From JANYHF01 sp031393505 (lineage in GTDB: Bacteria > Pseudomonadota > Alphaproteobacteria > Rhizobiales > Hyphomicrobiaceae), in assembly GCA_031393505.1 (NCBI GenBank), contig JANMVX010000001.1, forward strand, positions 1 to 8,983: DNA of 8,983 nt, given 5' to 3'. The notes under the pieces were generated by a model. The model did no database searches. It worked only from the letters and a program-made list of their open reading frames with translations, and was not told where the DNA came from. The position numbers were made by a program, and so were the translations under genes. Positions 1-5,952 of the stretch are shown here, in pieces. Within the stretch, counting starts at the first letter, position 1. Every line of letters begins with the position of its first letter.

Positions 1-20
1 CCCGTGGGTCGCCCTCTCAC
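1..20 (+). repeat. Palindromic intergenic repeat, copy A (cut by window edge)
   Basis: The first 13 bases, CCCGTGGGTCGCC, are the exact reverse complement of positions 41-53, and the following CGCCCTCT (10-17) recurs in the right-end copy at 8973-8980. This is the right half of a palindromic element whose left half lies outside the window. It lies in plus orientation, opposite to copy B. No coding role is visible. Confidence 0.7.
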
Positions 21-40
21 CGCTTGCCGTGCTGCACGAA

Positions 41-66
41 GGCGACCCACGGGTCGCCCCTACGCC
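41..66 (-). repeat. Palindromic intergenic repeat, copy B
   Basis: The core GGCGACCC-AC-GGGTCGCC (41-58) is a perfect 8-bp hairpin with a 2-nt loop, followed by the tail CCTACGCC. Read on the minus strand it begins GGCGTAGGGGCG, identical to the start of the copy at 8952. It sits just before the ABC ATPase gene and may lie in its leader or mark the end of an upstream unit. The type resembles REP/MITE-like intergenic palindromes; assignment to a named family is not possible from sequence alone. Confidence 0.75.
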
Positions 67-106
67 ATTGGCCGTATTGCGCAACTCCCACTAGGACCAC
101 CTTCCG

Positions 107-1120
<1,014 letters not shown>

Positions 1121-1362
1121 TCACGGGCCGCCGGGCAAGGTTGGATGCGTGGCCAAGTCAATCGGCTAGCGGCGATAGGACAAGACCGCCAGAACAATTG
1201 CGCCAGCGCGCGGTCAATTGCTCGAGTTTACCTGATTTTTACTCAGATTCACTCAGCTTTACACGTGTTTTTTGATCGGAATTCACGTGCCAGCCGCATC
1301 CGGGCAGGACCCTAGCGATCCTGCCCATGGCTCGCGGTGCGGACAAGGTGATACTGCAACCT
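1121..1362. other. Intergenic spacer between convergent ABC ATPase and sciP genes
   Basis: No coding sequence is seen. It holds a repeated CAATTG (1195-1200 and 1215-1220), a 10-bp tandem ACTCAGATTC/ACTCAGCTTT (1241-1260) containing one GANTC site, two CACGTG palindromes (1262-1267 and 1284-1289), the first followed by a six-T run, and the 8-bp-stem hairpin listed separately. The hairpins and T run fit transcription ends for the two converging genes. Confidence 0.5.
1302..1326 (-). terminator. Hairpin downstream of sciP
   Basis: GGGCAGGA (1302-1309) and TCCTGCCC (1319-1326) form a perfect 8-bp GC-rich stem with a 9-nt loop, 37 bp past the sciP stop codon. It is the strongest dyad in the spacer. 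No T tract follows directly on the minus strand, so termination is inferred from position and stem strength only. Confidence 0.45.
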
Positions 1363-1641
1363 TTAGTTGCGATAGTCCTGCACGCGCGTGGCTCGCAGAC
1401 CGGCCAAGCCATGCTTGTCGATCGAGCGCTGCCACGAGAGGAATTCATCCACCGTCAGCCGGTACCGCTCGCAGGCCTCTTCGAGGCTGAGCAAGCCGCC
1501 ACGCACGGCAGCGACCACTTCGGCCTTGCGGCGGATGACCCAACGCTTGGTATCGGTGGGAGGAAGATCGGCAATGGTCAGCGGCGACCCATCGGGGCCG
1601 ATGACATAGCGAACGCGCGCCCTGTAGTTTTGTTCGGCCAT
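1363..1641 (-). CDS. sciP: SciP-type CtrA inhibitor (DUF1153)
   Basis: This is a 92-aa helix-turn-helix protein of the DUF1153 family. Its Caulobacter member, SciP, binds CtrA and blocks CtrA-dependent transcription during the cell cycle. Seen here: an N-terminal strand region with YVIGPDGSPLTIADLPP (12-28), then the family core RWVIRRKAEVVAAVRGG (33-49), and the helix-turn-helix LSLEEACERYRLTVDEFLSW (51-70). Length and sequence agree with the family. The ATG at 1641 lacks a clear Shine-Dalgarno sequence; the codons immediately after it already match the family N-terminus. A near-consensus CtrA box lies 54 bp upstream (1695-1709), consistent with sciP being CtrA-activated in Caulobacter. The gene follows the 80-aa minus-strand gene by 156 bp and probably has its own promoter. 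The family is very secure; conserved function in this organism is inferred. Confidence 0.92.
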   Translation of the reverse strand: MAEQNYRARVRYVIGPDGSPLTIADLPPTDTKRWVIRRKAEVVAAVRGGLLSLEEACERYRLTVDEFLSWQRSIDKHGLAGLRATRVQDYRN

Positions 1642-1694
1642 TTACTTGTTACTACCCTGACCTGATTTATCGGCTCAACCATAGCCCATGCCGA

Positions 1695-1709
1695 TTAAGA
1701 TCATCCTAA
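1695..1709. promoter_or_regulatory. Candidate CtrA box upstream of sciP
   Basis: Plus strand reads TTAA-N7-CTAA, one mismatch from the CtrA consensus TTAA-N7-TTAA. It ends about 54 bp before the sciP start codon, a usual distance for a promoter-overlapping CtrA site. In Caulobacter sciP is activated by CtrA, so position and target agree. A single 7/8 match can occur by chance. Confidence 0.45.
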
Positions 1710-1797
1710 ACGGCGCTTGCGAAAACCCTCGCAATTTCGGGGCCAAGTGCCGGGAATGTCTTGCGAATTTGGTTAAGGCGCGGAGCGTTTCGGGGCT

Positions 1798-2040
1798 CTA
1801 AGCGGCGACCCGCTTGCGCAATGAGGAGGCGTTGCGGCCGGCATCGGCCAGCAGCAGACGGGCCCGCATCATGGCGGCGCCCTGGGACAGAAAGGCGGCC
1901 GCGAACTCATCGCTATCGCCCTTGCCGACTGAGGCGAGCAGCATCTCAGCCCGCTGCGGGGTGCCAGCAACCGAAATGGCGATCCGGGCGAGCGCACGGT
2001 CGAGCGCGGCAGCGGTATCGGCGATCAGCGTATCGGTCAC
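1798..2040 (-). CDS. Small helical protein of unknown function, 80 aa
   Basis: I do not recognise this family. The predicted product is alanine-rich and looks wholly alpha-helical, with no signal peptide, membrane segment or cysteine. Residues 1-36 (ADTAAALDRALARIAISVAG at 7-26) and 44-70 (FAAAFLSQGAAMMRARLLLADA) form two amphipathic stretches, and the tail RKRVAA is basic. The start is GTG at 2040, supported by a GGAG Shine-Dalgarno (2050-2053) at 9-nt spacing. It precedes sciP on the same strand and has a CtrA-like box and a GANTC site (2058-2062) upstream, so a cell-cycle or motility link is possible but inferred only from context. That it is a real gene is supported by the ribosome-binding site and by position. 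Confidence 0.65.
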   Translation of the reverse strand: MTDTLIADTAAALDRALARIAISVAGTPQRAEMLLASVGKGDSDEFAAAFLSQGAAMMRARLLLADAGRNASSLRKRVAA

Positions 2041-2091
2041 GGACGAAGGCTCCGGAAGAATCAGGGCCCAGCCAGTGTGTCGCCAGGGTGG

Positions 2092-2106
2092 TTAACGGCG
2101 GGTTAC
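2092..2106. promoter_or_regulatory. Candidate CtrA box upstream of the 80-aa gene
   Basis: Plus strand reads TTAA-N7-TTAC, and on the minus strand GTAA-N7-TTAAC: seven of eight consensus bases plus the favoured trailing C. It lies 52 bp upstream of the GTG at 2040, and a GANTC methylation-type site (2058-2062) sits between the two. It is also about 190 bp before nuoC, so it could serve either direction. Confidence 0.45.
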
Positions 2107-2125
2107 GCGGCTGTGGCGGGCGGAA

Positions 2126-2404
2126 ATGTCCCGCTTGGAGATAACGCGGCGGGGCCAGTTCTATTCGCGACGGGGCGGGTTTTTTACACCCGCAGAACGC
2201 GACATTGCCGTGTTTGCCTCGCCCGCGCCGATGCGTTACCACCTCGCGCAGGGCCTGATGGCCGGGCTCGTAGGCGACAAGCAGGACGTAACGGATGCAA
2301 GGCACTTTGGCAGAGCTGGGCGACCATGTGGGCGTCACCCTGGGGACGGCTACGACGGGCCGCTCGATGCGGTTTGGCGAGCTGACGGTGGCGGTGGCGC
2401 TTGA
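2126..2404 (+). CDS. Possible small ORF overlapping the start of nuoC
   Basis: This 92-codon frame starts at an ATG preceded by GGCGGAA and overlaps nuoC by 110 bases in a different frame. Its first 60 codons have the strong third-position G/C bias expected of coding DNA here and include VFASPAPMRYHLAQGLMAGL (29-48). After residue 60 the sequence becomes low-complexity, as expected where it is only a shadow of nuoC. I recognise no family. It could be a real short leader protein, a decayed gene truncated by rearrangement, or chance. A GCGGGT/ACCCGC hairpin with a T-rich loop lies inside it (2175-2193). This frame is the only candidate content of the 254-bp gap upstream of nuoC. Confidence 0.3.
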   Translation: MSRLEITRRGQFYSRRGGFFTPAERDIAVFASPAPMRYHLAQGLMAGLVGDKQDVTDARHFGRAGRPCGRHPGDGYDGPLDAVWRADGGGGA

Positions 2405-2894
2405 TCAGATCGTGCCGGTTTTAACAAAGCTACGCGACGATCCTGGTCTGCAGTTCGAATTGCTCATGGACATTTGTGGCGTGGACTATCCGGGGCGGCC
2501 AGAACGCTTCGAGGTGGTTTACCACCTGCTGAGCATGCGGCTGAACCAGCGCATCCGGTTGAAGGTGACGACCGACGAGGCAACGCCGGTGCCGTCTGCG
2601 GTGGATGTGTTCGTGGCCGCCAACTGGTTCGAGCGTGAGGCGTTCGATCTCTACGGGATCCTGTTCACGGGGCATCCCGATTTGCGGCGGATTTTGACGG
2701 ATTATGGTTTCAAGGGCAGCCCGCTCAGGAAAGACTTTCCGATGTCGGGATATGTCGAAGTCCGCTATGACGACGAGCAGAAGCGTGTTGTCTATGAGCC
2801 GATAAAATTGACGCAAGAGTTCCGCAAGTTCGATTTTGAAAGCCCGTGGGAAGGAATGCCGGCGGTGCTGCCGGGAGATGAAAAGGCGAAGTAA
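2295..2894 (+). CDS. nuoC: NADH-quinone oxidoreductase subunit C (30 kDa)
   Basis: This is a peripheral-arm subunit of respiratory complex I, which couples NADH oxidation and quinone reduction to proton pumping at the inner membrane. NuoC packs against NuoD in the hydrophilic arm. The 30-kDa signature is plain at residues 112-149: FEREAFDLYGILFTGHPDLR, then RILTDYGF and PLRKDFP. One common position differs (GSPLRKDFPM rather than GHPLRKDFPL). At 199 aa it has the usual length of stand-alone alphaproteobacterial NuoC and is not fused to NuoD. The ATG at 2295 gives the expected N-terminus. It is normally preceded by nuoB; here the upstream gene is an unrelated minus-strand ORF. nuoD follows, but only after 501 bp occupied by a four-helix-bundle gene. 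Confidence 0.95.
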   Translation: MQGTLAELGDHVGVTLGTATTGRSMRFGELTVAVALDQIVPVLTKLRDDPGLQFELLMDICGVDYPGRPERFEVVYHLLSMRLNQRIRLKVTTDEATPVPSAVDVFVAANWFEREAFDLYGILFTGHPDLRRILTDYGFKGSPLRKDFPMSGYVEVRYDDEQKRVVYEPIKLTQEFRKFDFESPWEGMPAVLPGDEKAK

Positions 2895-2902
2895 GGCAGT
2901 AA

Positions 2903-2942
2903 GTAAGACGTGAAGTCGTGAAATCGCCAAGTCGCAAAATCG
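2903..2942 (+). repeat. Left inverted repeat of the S23 cassette (8-bp tandem units)
   Basis: Five consecutive 8-mers: GTAAGACG, TGAAGTCG, TGAAATCG, CCAAGTCG, CAAAATCG. Read against the reverse complement of 3333-3372 they match at 35 of 40 positions. The repeat begins 8 bp after the nuoC stop and ends 10 bp before the four-helix-bundle start codon. Confidence 0.85.
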
Positions 2943-2952
2943 GTCCTAGATA

Positions 2953-3318
2953 ATGTCTGACGATATTCGATCATACAAAGATCTGGATGTTTGGCGCGTC
3001 TCAATGGAGTTGGCGGCGAGCTGCTACAAAGAAACCAAACATTTTCCGCGCGATGAAATGTACGGAATGACATCCCAAATACGAAGGGCGGCAGCATCCA
3101 TACCTGCAAACATCGCAGAGGGTTACGGCCGCGAGACGACAGGGTCGTATGCGCAATTCCTTAGGATTGCCCAGGGATCGCTCAAGGAGCTGGAAACCCA
3201 CATCATGCTTAGTGAAAACGTTGAATTACTTACAAAACAGAGGGCGGCCCCGATGTTGGAAAGTTGCGAACGTGTCAGCAAGATGCTTCGCAATCTGATA
3301 CGCGCCCTGCCGAGCTGA
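2953..3318 (+). CDS. Four-helix-bundle protein, S23/IVP family
   Basis: This 121-aa protein belongs to the S23 ribosomal/23S-rRNA intervening-sequence-protein family (TIGR02436). Related folds include the Avd accessory protein of diversity-generating retroelements. Family hallmarks: YKDLDVW (8-14), the helix with FPRDEMYGMTSQIRRAAASI (31-50), PANIAEGYGR (51-60), and FLRIAQGSLKELETHI (69-84). The length is typical. The molecular role of these proteins is not settled; basic surfaces suggest nucleic-acid binding. The ATG at 2953 begins the conserved N-terminus. It interrupts nuoC-nuoD and is flanked by inverted 8-bp-unit repeats. No 23S rRNA or reverse transcriptase lies nearby, so neither the rRNA-insert nor the retroelement setting applies here. 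Lower GC than its neighbours suggests transfer. The family call is secure; the function is unknown. Confidence 0.92.
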   Translation: MSDDIRSYKDLDVWRVSMELAASCYKETKHFPRDEMYGMTSQIRRAAASIPANIAEGYGRETTGSYAQFLRIAQGSLKELETHIMLSENVELLTKQRAAPMLESCERVSKMLRNLIRALPS

Positions 3319-3332
3319 CGGTGGTTGCTTCA

Positions 3333-3372
3333 CGACTTGGCGATTTGGCGACTTCACGACTTCACGTCTTTC
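3333..3372 (-). repeat. Right inverted repeat of the S23 cassette (8-bp tandem units)
   Basis: Five consecutive 8-mers: CGACTTGG, CGATTTGG, CGACTTCA, CGACTTCA, CGTCTTTC, preceded by the related TTGCTTCA (3325-3332). It is the inverted counterpart of 2903-2942 and ends 23 bp before the nuoD start codon, leaving room for nuoD's own translation signals. Confidence 0.85.
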
Positions 3373-3395
3373 TTAAAACCTTTCGAGACAACCAC

Positions 3396-4583
3396 ATGCA
3401 AACCGACATTCGCCAATTCAACATCAACTTTGGCCCACAGCATCCGGCCGCCCACGGCGTTCTTCGATTGGTGCTAGAATTGGACGGCGAAGTTGTCACC
3501 CGTGTAGATCCACACATCGGCCTACTGCATCGCGGCACCGAGAAGCTCATCGAACAAAAAACCTACCTCCAGGCCATCCCCTACTTCGACCGTCTGGATT
3601 ACGTCGCGCCGATGAACCAGGAGCACGCCTTCTGCCTCGCCATCGAAAAGCTCCTCGGTCTCGAAGTTCCCCGCCGCGCGCAGTTGATCCGCGTGCTGTA
3701 CTCCGAGATCGGTCGCCTGCTGTCGCACCTCCTCAACGTCACGACCCAGGCCATGGACGTCGGCGCGCTCACTCCCCCGCTCTGGGGCTTTGACGAGCGC
3801 GAAAAACTGATGGTGTTCTACGAGCGCGCTTCCGGCAGCCGTATGCATGCGGCCTATTTTCGTCCCGGCGGCGTGCACCAGGACCTTCCGGATGCCCTCA
3901 TCGACGACATCGAAAAGTTCTGCGCGCACCATCCAAAGGTGCTCGACGACATCGAGGGACTGCTGACCGAAAACCGCATCTTCAAGCAGCGCAACGTCGA
4001 TATCGGCGTCATCTCGCTCAAGGACACGCTGGCCTGGGGCATGTCGGGCGTGATGGTGCGCGGCTCAGGCGCGGCCTGGGACCTGCGCAAGGCGCAGCCC
4101 TACGAATGCTACCCCGAGATGGCGTTCGACATCCCGATCGGCAAGAACGGCGATTGCTACGACCGCTATCTCATCCGCATGCTGGAGATGCGCGAGAGCG
4201 TCAAAATCATGCAGCAGTGCATCAAAAAACTGCGCGAGCCAGAGGGACAAGGCCCGCATGTGGCCGAGAACAACAAGATCGTGCCGCCCAAGCGCTCCGA
4301 GATGAAGACCTCGATGGAGAGTCTGATCCATCACTTCAAGCTCTATACGGAAGGGTTTCACGTTCCGGAGGGCGAGGTATATGCCTGCGTGGAAGCGCCC
4401 AAGGGCGAATTCGGCGTTTACCTGATCGCCGATGGGTCGAACAAGCCCTACCGCTGCAAGATCCGCGCGCCGGGGTTTGCGCATCTCCAGGCGATGGACT
4501 TCATGAACCGCGGGCATATGCTGGCGGACGTGAGCGCAGTGCTGGGCTCGCTGGATATTGTGTTCGGCGAGGTGGATCGGTAG
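3396..4583 (+). CDS. nuoD: NADH-quinone oxidoreductase subunit D (49 kDa)
   Basis: NuoD forms part of the quinone-reduction site of complex I at the junction of the peripheral and membrane arms. It is related to the large subunit of NiFe hydrogenases. Seen: NFGPQHPAAHGVLRLVLELD (11-30) with H20, and DRLDYVAPMNQE (65-76) with Y69. The 49-residue spacing matches the quinone-contacting H59/Y108 pair of the bovine subunit. The core RNVDIGVISLKDTLAWGMSG (199-218) and the C-terminal half with APGFAHLQAMDFMNRGHML (358-376) are intact. The 395-aa length is normal. The start is ATG 3396: the frame stays open back to 3264, but that would add 44 residues translated from the S23 gene and its repeat. The ribosome-binding site (GAGA near 3385) is weak. 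The expected nuoE does not follow. Confidence 0.96.
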   Translation: MQTDIRQFNINFGPQHPAAHGVLRLVLELDGEVVTRVDPHIGLLHRGTEKLIEQKTYLQAIPYFDRLDYVAPMNQEHAFCLAIEKLLGLEVPRRAQLIRVLYSEIGRLLSHLLNVTTQAMDVGALTPPLWGFDEREKLMVFYERASGSRMHAAYFRPGGVHQDLPDALIDDIEKFCAHHPKVLDDIEGLLTENRIFKQRNVDIGVISLKDTLAWGMSGVMVRGSGAAWDLRKAQPYECYPEMAFDIPIGKNGDCYDRYLIRMLEMRESVKIMQQCIKKLREPEGQGPHVAENNKIVPPKRSEMKTSMESLIHHFKLYTEGFHVPEGEVYACVEAPKGEFGVYLIADGSNKPYRCKIRAPGFAHLQAMDFMNRGHMLADVSAVLGSLDIVFGEVDR

Positions 4584-4605
4584 TCAACGGGAGCTTGGAG
4601 TTCGA

Positions 4606-5175
4606 ATGACCACAAAGCAATTCGTTGCACTTTGCGTTCGACTGGCGGGCTTCTTCATCCTGATCAATGCGTTGGTTATCCTACCCCATGCGCTGCGGAT
4701 GTTGCTTGGACAAGGCCAGCTACCGGCCGGCGACGGATGGTGGCTTGTGAGCGTCGAGGCCATTTGGTTGGTTGCAGCCATTTGCATGATTGCGTTTCCA
4801 CTGACGGTGGCAGGGAACTGGCTCGCCGATCACGGCGATCAACCGCTGTCGTTTCAGTGGACCCGCAATGAAGTTGAGAGCGCGGCCTTCACAATTCTCG
4901 GTCTCTATTTCAGCCTGCATGCGATCCGTGAGCTGGTCTATTGGTTGTCCTCATGGATCCATTTGTATTTTTTCTATCAAGCCGGACGATTGGACGGATG
5001 GCCAGAGGGAGTTTCCCTGAATGGTTCCATTAACTTTCCGGCCCTATTGGCGGCGGTTGTCGAGCTCGTTATCGGTGTATGGCTCTTATTTGGCGCCAAG
5101 GGTCTGCGCAAACTCTTGCGGATGGCACGCGATGGCGGAGCGAGTTCGGTTGATGTCGCAACGCCCGAACCTTGA
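4606..5175 (+). CDS. Integral membrane protein of unknown function
   Basis: I recognise no family. The 189-aa product has four hydrophobic segments at about residues 9-30, 46-68, 93-113 and 145-163, separated by polar loops, and a hydrophilic C-terminal tail (165-189). The third segment runs into an aromatic-rich stretch, YWLSSWIHLYFFYQ (112-125). It should sit in the cytoplasmic membrane. The ATG at 4606 has a good GGAG 5 nt upstream; the frame is open back to 4558 but the extension overlaps nuoD. It follows nuoD by 22 bp on the same strand, so cotranscription is likely, yet it resembles no complex I membrane subunit and occupies the place of nuoE. Its composition is less GC-biased than nuoD's. 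Confidence 0.75.
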   Translation: MTTKQFVALCVRLAGFFILINALVILPHALRMLLGQGQLPAGDGWWLVSVEAIWLVAAICMIAFPLTVAGNWLADHGDQPLSFQWTRNEVESAAFTILGLYFSLHAIRELVYWLSSWIHLYFFYQAGRLDGWPEGVSLNGSINFPALLAAVVELVIGVWLLFGAKGLRKLLRMARDGGASSVDVATPEP

Positions 5176-5206
5176 ACGCCAAGAGACACACCCACAAGTT
5201 TCGCGT

Positions 5207-5455
5207 TCATTCTATCTCGTCGCCAACTTGAGGCGGCGCATCGTTGCCTGCGCGCTGGAGTAATTCCAACGCATGTCCAACTTGCCCGCGCTTGCCACGT
5301 GCGATGATGTAGTCGACCTTACGCAGTGCGGCGATCTTTTCCGCGACCGCAAGGTTGATCAGTTGATTGAGGGTCGTGCCCAGTTCTGCGGCGATTCTCT
5401 CAGCTTCTGCCATCAGGCTTGTTTGCATACTCAGTGTCACCATTGATTCAGACAT
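5207..5455 (-). CDS. Small ribbon-helix-helix (antitoxin-like) protein
   Basis: An 82-aa protein whose N-terminal half fits a ribbon-helix-helix DNA-binding fold: strand MVTLSMQTSL (5-14), helix MAEAERIAAEL (15-25), turn GTTLNQLI (26-33) and second helix NLAVAEKIAALR (34-45). The tail DYIIARGKRGQVGHALELLQ (48-67) followed by acidic GDEIE is usual in HicB-like or other RHH antitoxin-type proteins. The ATG at 5455 has AAAGGA about 9 nt upstream; a longer frame reaches back to 5605, but only through the phosphatase gene. It is last in the minus-strand operon, 28 bp after the phosphatase stop, and converges on the membrane-protein gene with a 31-bp gap. No toxin gene adjoins it, so a stand-alone regulator or orphan antitoxin are both possible. 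Confidence 0.8.
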   Translation of the reverse strand: MSESMVTLSMQTSLMAEAERIAAELGTTLNQLINLAVAEKIAALRKVDYIIARGKRGQVGHALELLQRAGNDAPPQVGDEIE

Positions 5456-5483
5456 TGTGCAATTTCCTTTCGTCGTGCGCCCC

Positions 5484-5948
5484 TCACACATTCGCCCCTC
5501 CCTCCAGCCCAAACCGCCGCTTGATGCGTCGAAACAGTTGGTCGCGCAGCGTCCGATACGCCGCAAGCCGCTGCTCGCGCGTTCCCTCGACATAGCTCGG
5601 GTCAAACGTCGGCCAGTATTCCACCTCGAAGGCCATGGTGCGCGTCAGATCCAGCACAGTGTGGTGCGCCTCGGGCGACAACGTCACCACCAGATCAAAG
5701 CTCGTGTCCGCCAGCTCGCTCAGGTCATGCGGGCGATGCCGCGCCACGTCGATCCCAATCTCATCCATTACCTCTGTTAGCATCGGATCGCGCGTCCCCG
5801 CCCTGACGCCAGCCGAGGCCACATAGGCGCGCCGTCCCACCAGATGCATCAGGATGGCGGCGGCCATGGGCGAGCGGATGGCGTTCATGGTGCAAGCGAA
5901 CAGCACCGCGCCTGGCAGTTCGCCCTGGCCGGTGCGCGGGGCGGACAT
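5484..5948 (-). CDS. Low-molecular-weight protein-tyrosine-phosphatase family protein
   Basis: A 154-aa protein of the LMW phosphatase/arsenate-reductase fold. The phosphate-binding loop C-X5-R is C19-TMNAI-R25-S26, in the setting VLFACTMNAIRSPMAA (15-30). A D-P pair at 116-117 (TFDPSYVEG) sits where the general acid of LMW phosphatases lies. SAGVRAG (45-51) matches the family's second conserved segment. The substrate is unknown: protein phosphotyrosine, a small phosphate ester, or arsenate by the thioredoxin-type relatives. It starts 4 nt after the UPF0262 stop, which makes translational coupling likely. The pairing with UPF0262 is a widespread alphaproteobacterial arrangement. The translation-initiation factor gene infA that commonly follows in the class is absent. 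Confidence 0.88.
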   Translation of the reverse strand: MSAPRTGQGELPGAVLFACTMNAIRSPMAAAILMHLVGRRAYVASAGVRAGTRDPMLTEVMDEIGIDVARHRPHDLSELADTSFDLVVTLSPEAHHTVLDLTRTMAFEVEYWPTFDPSYVEGTREQRLAAYRTLRDQLFRRIKRRFGLEGGANV

Positions 5949-5952
5949 TGGT

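Larger units (their letters stand above)
2903..3372 (+). mobile_element. Putative mobile cassette: four-helix-bundle gene between inverted repeats
   Basis: One ORF is bracketed by a 40-bp imperfect inverted repeat built of 8-bp units and sits in the nuoC-nuoD junction, where other alphaproteobacteria have little or no spacing. The enclosed gene is visibly less GC-rich than the nuo genes around it. No transposase or target-site duplication is evident, so if it moves, it does so by means supplied elsewhere or by its own uncharacterised activity. The repeat symmetry and intrusion are seen directly; mobility is inferred. Confidence 0.5.

Noticed and set aside
1946..2338. Minus-strand 130-codon frame across the nuoC upstream gap
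   Set aside because: It overlaps the 80-aa gene and nuoC, is rich in Arg, His and Pro, and has no ribosome-binding site or family resemblance.
2953..3318. The S23-family gene as an accessory gene (avd) of a diversity-generating retroelement
   Set aside because: No reverse transcriptase and no template/variable repeat pair is present; the flanking repeats are short inverted 8-bp arrays.
2903..3372. The 8-bp arrays as a CRISPR array
   Set aside because: The units are contiguous, far too short and lack spacers; no cas genes occur.
3264..3395. Upstream extension of nuoD adding 44 residues
   Set aside because: It would translate the end of the S23 gene and the repeat array out of frame. The conserved NuoD N-terminus begins right after ATG 3396.
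3522..3932. Minus-strand open frame opposite nuoD
   Set aside because: It lies entirely within the conserved nuoD gene and resembles no protein family; a shadow.
5456..5605. Longer ribbon-helix-helix ORF beginning at 5605
   Set aside because: The extra 50 residues are out-of-frame phosphatase sequence; ATG 5455 has its own ribosome-binding site and starts the fold.
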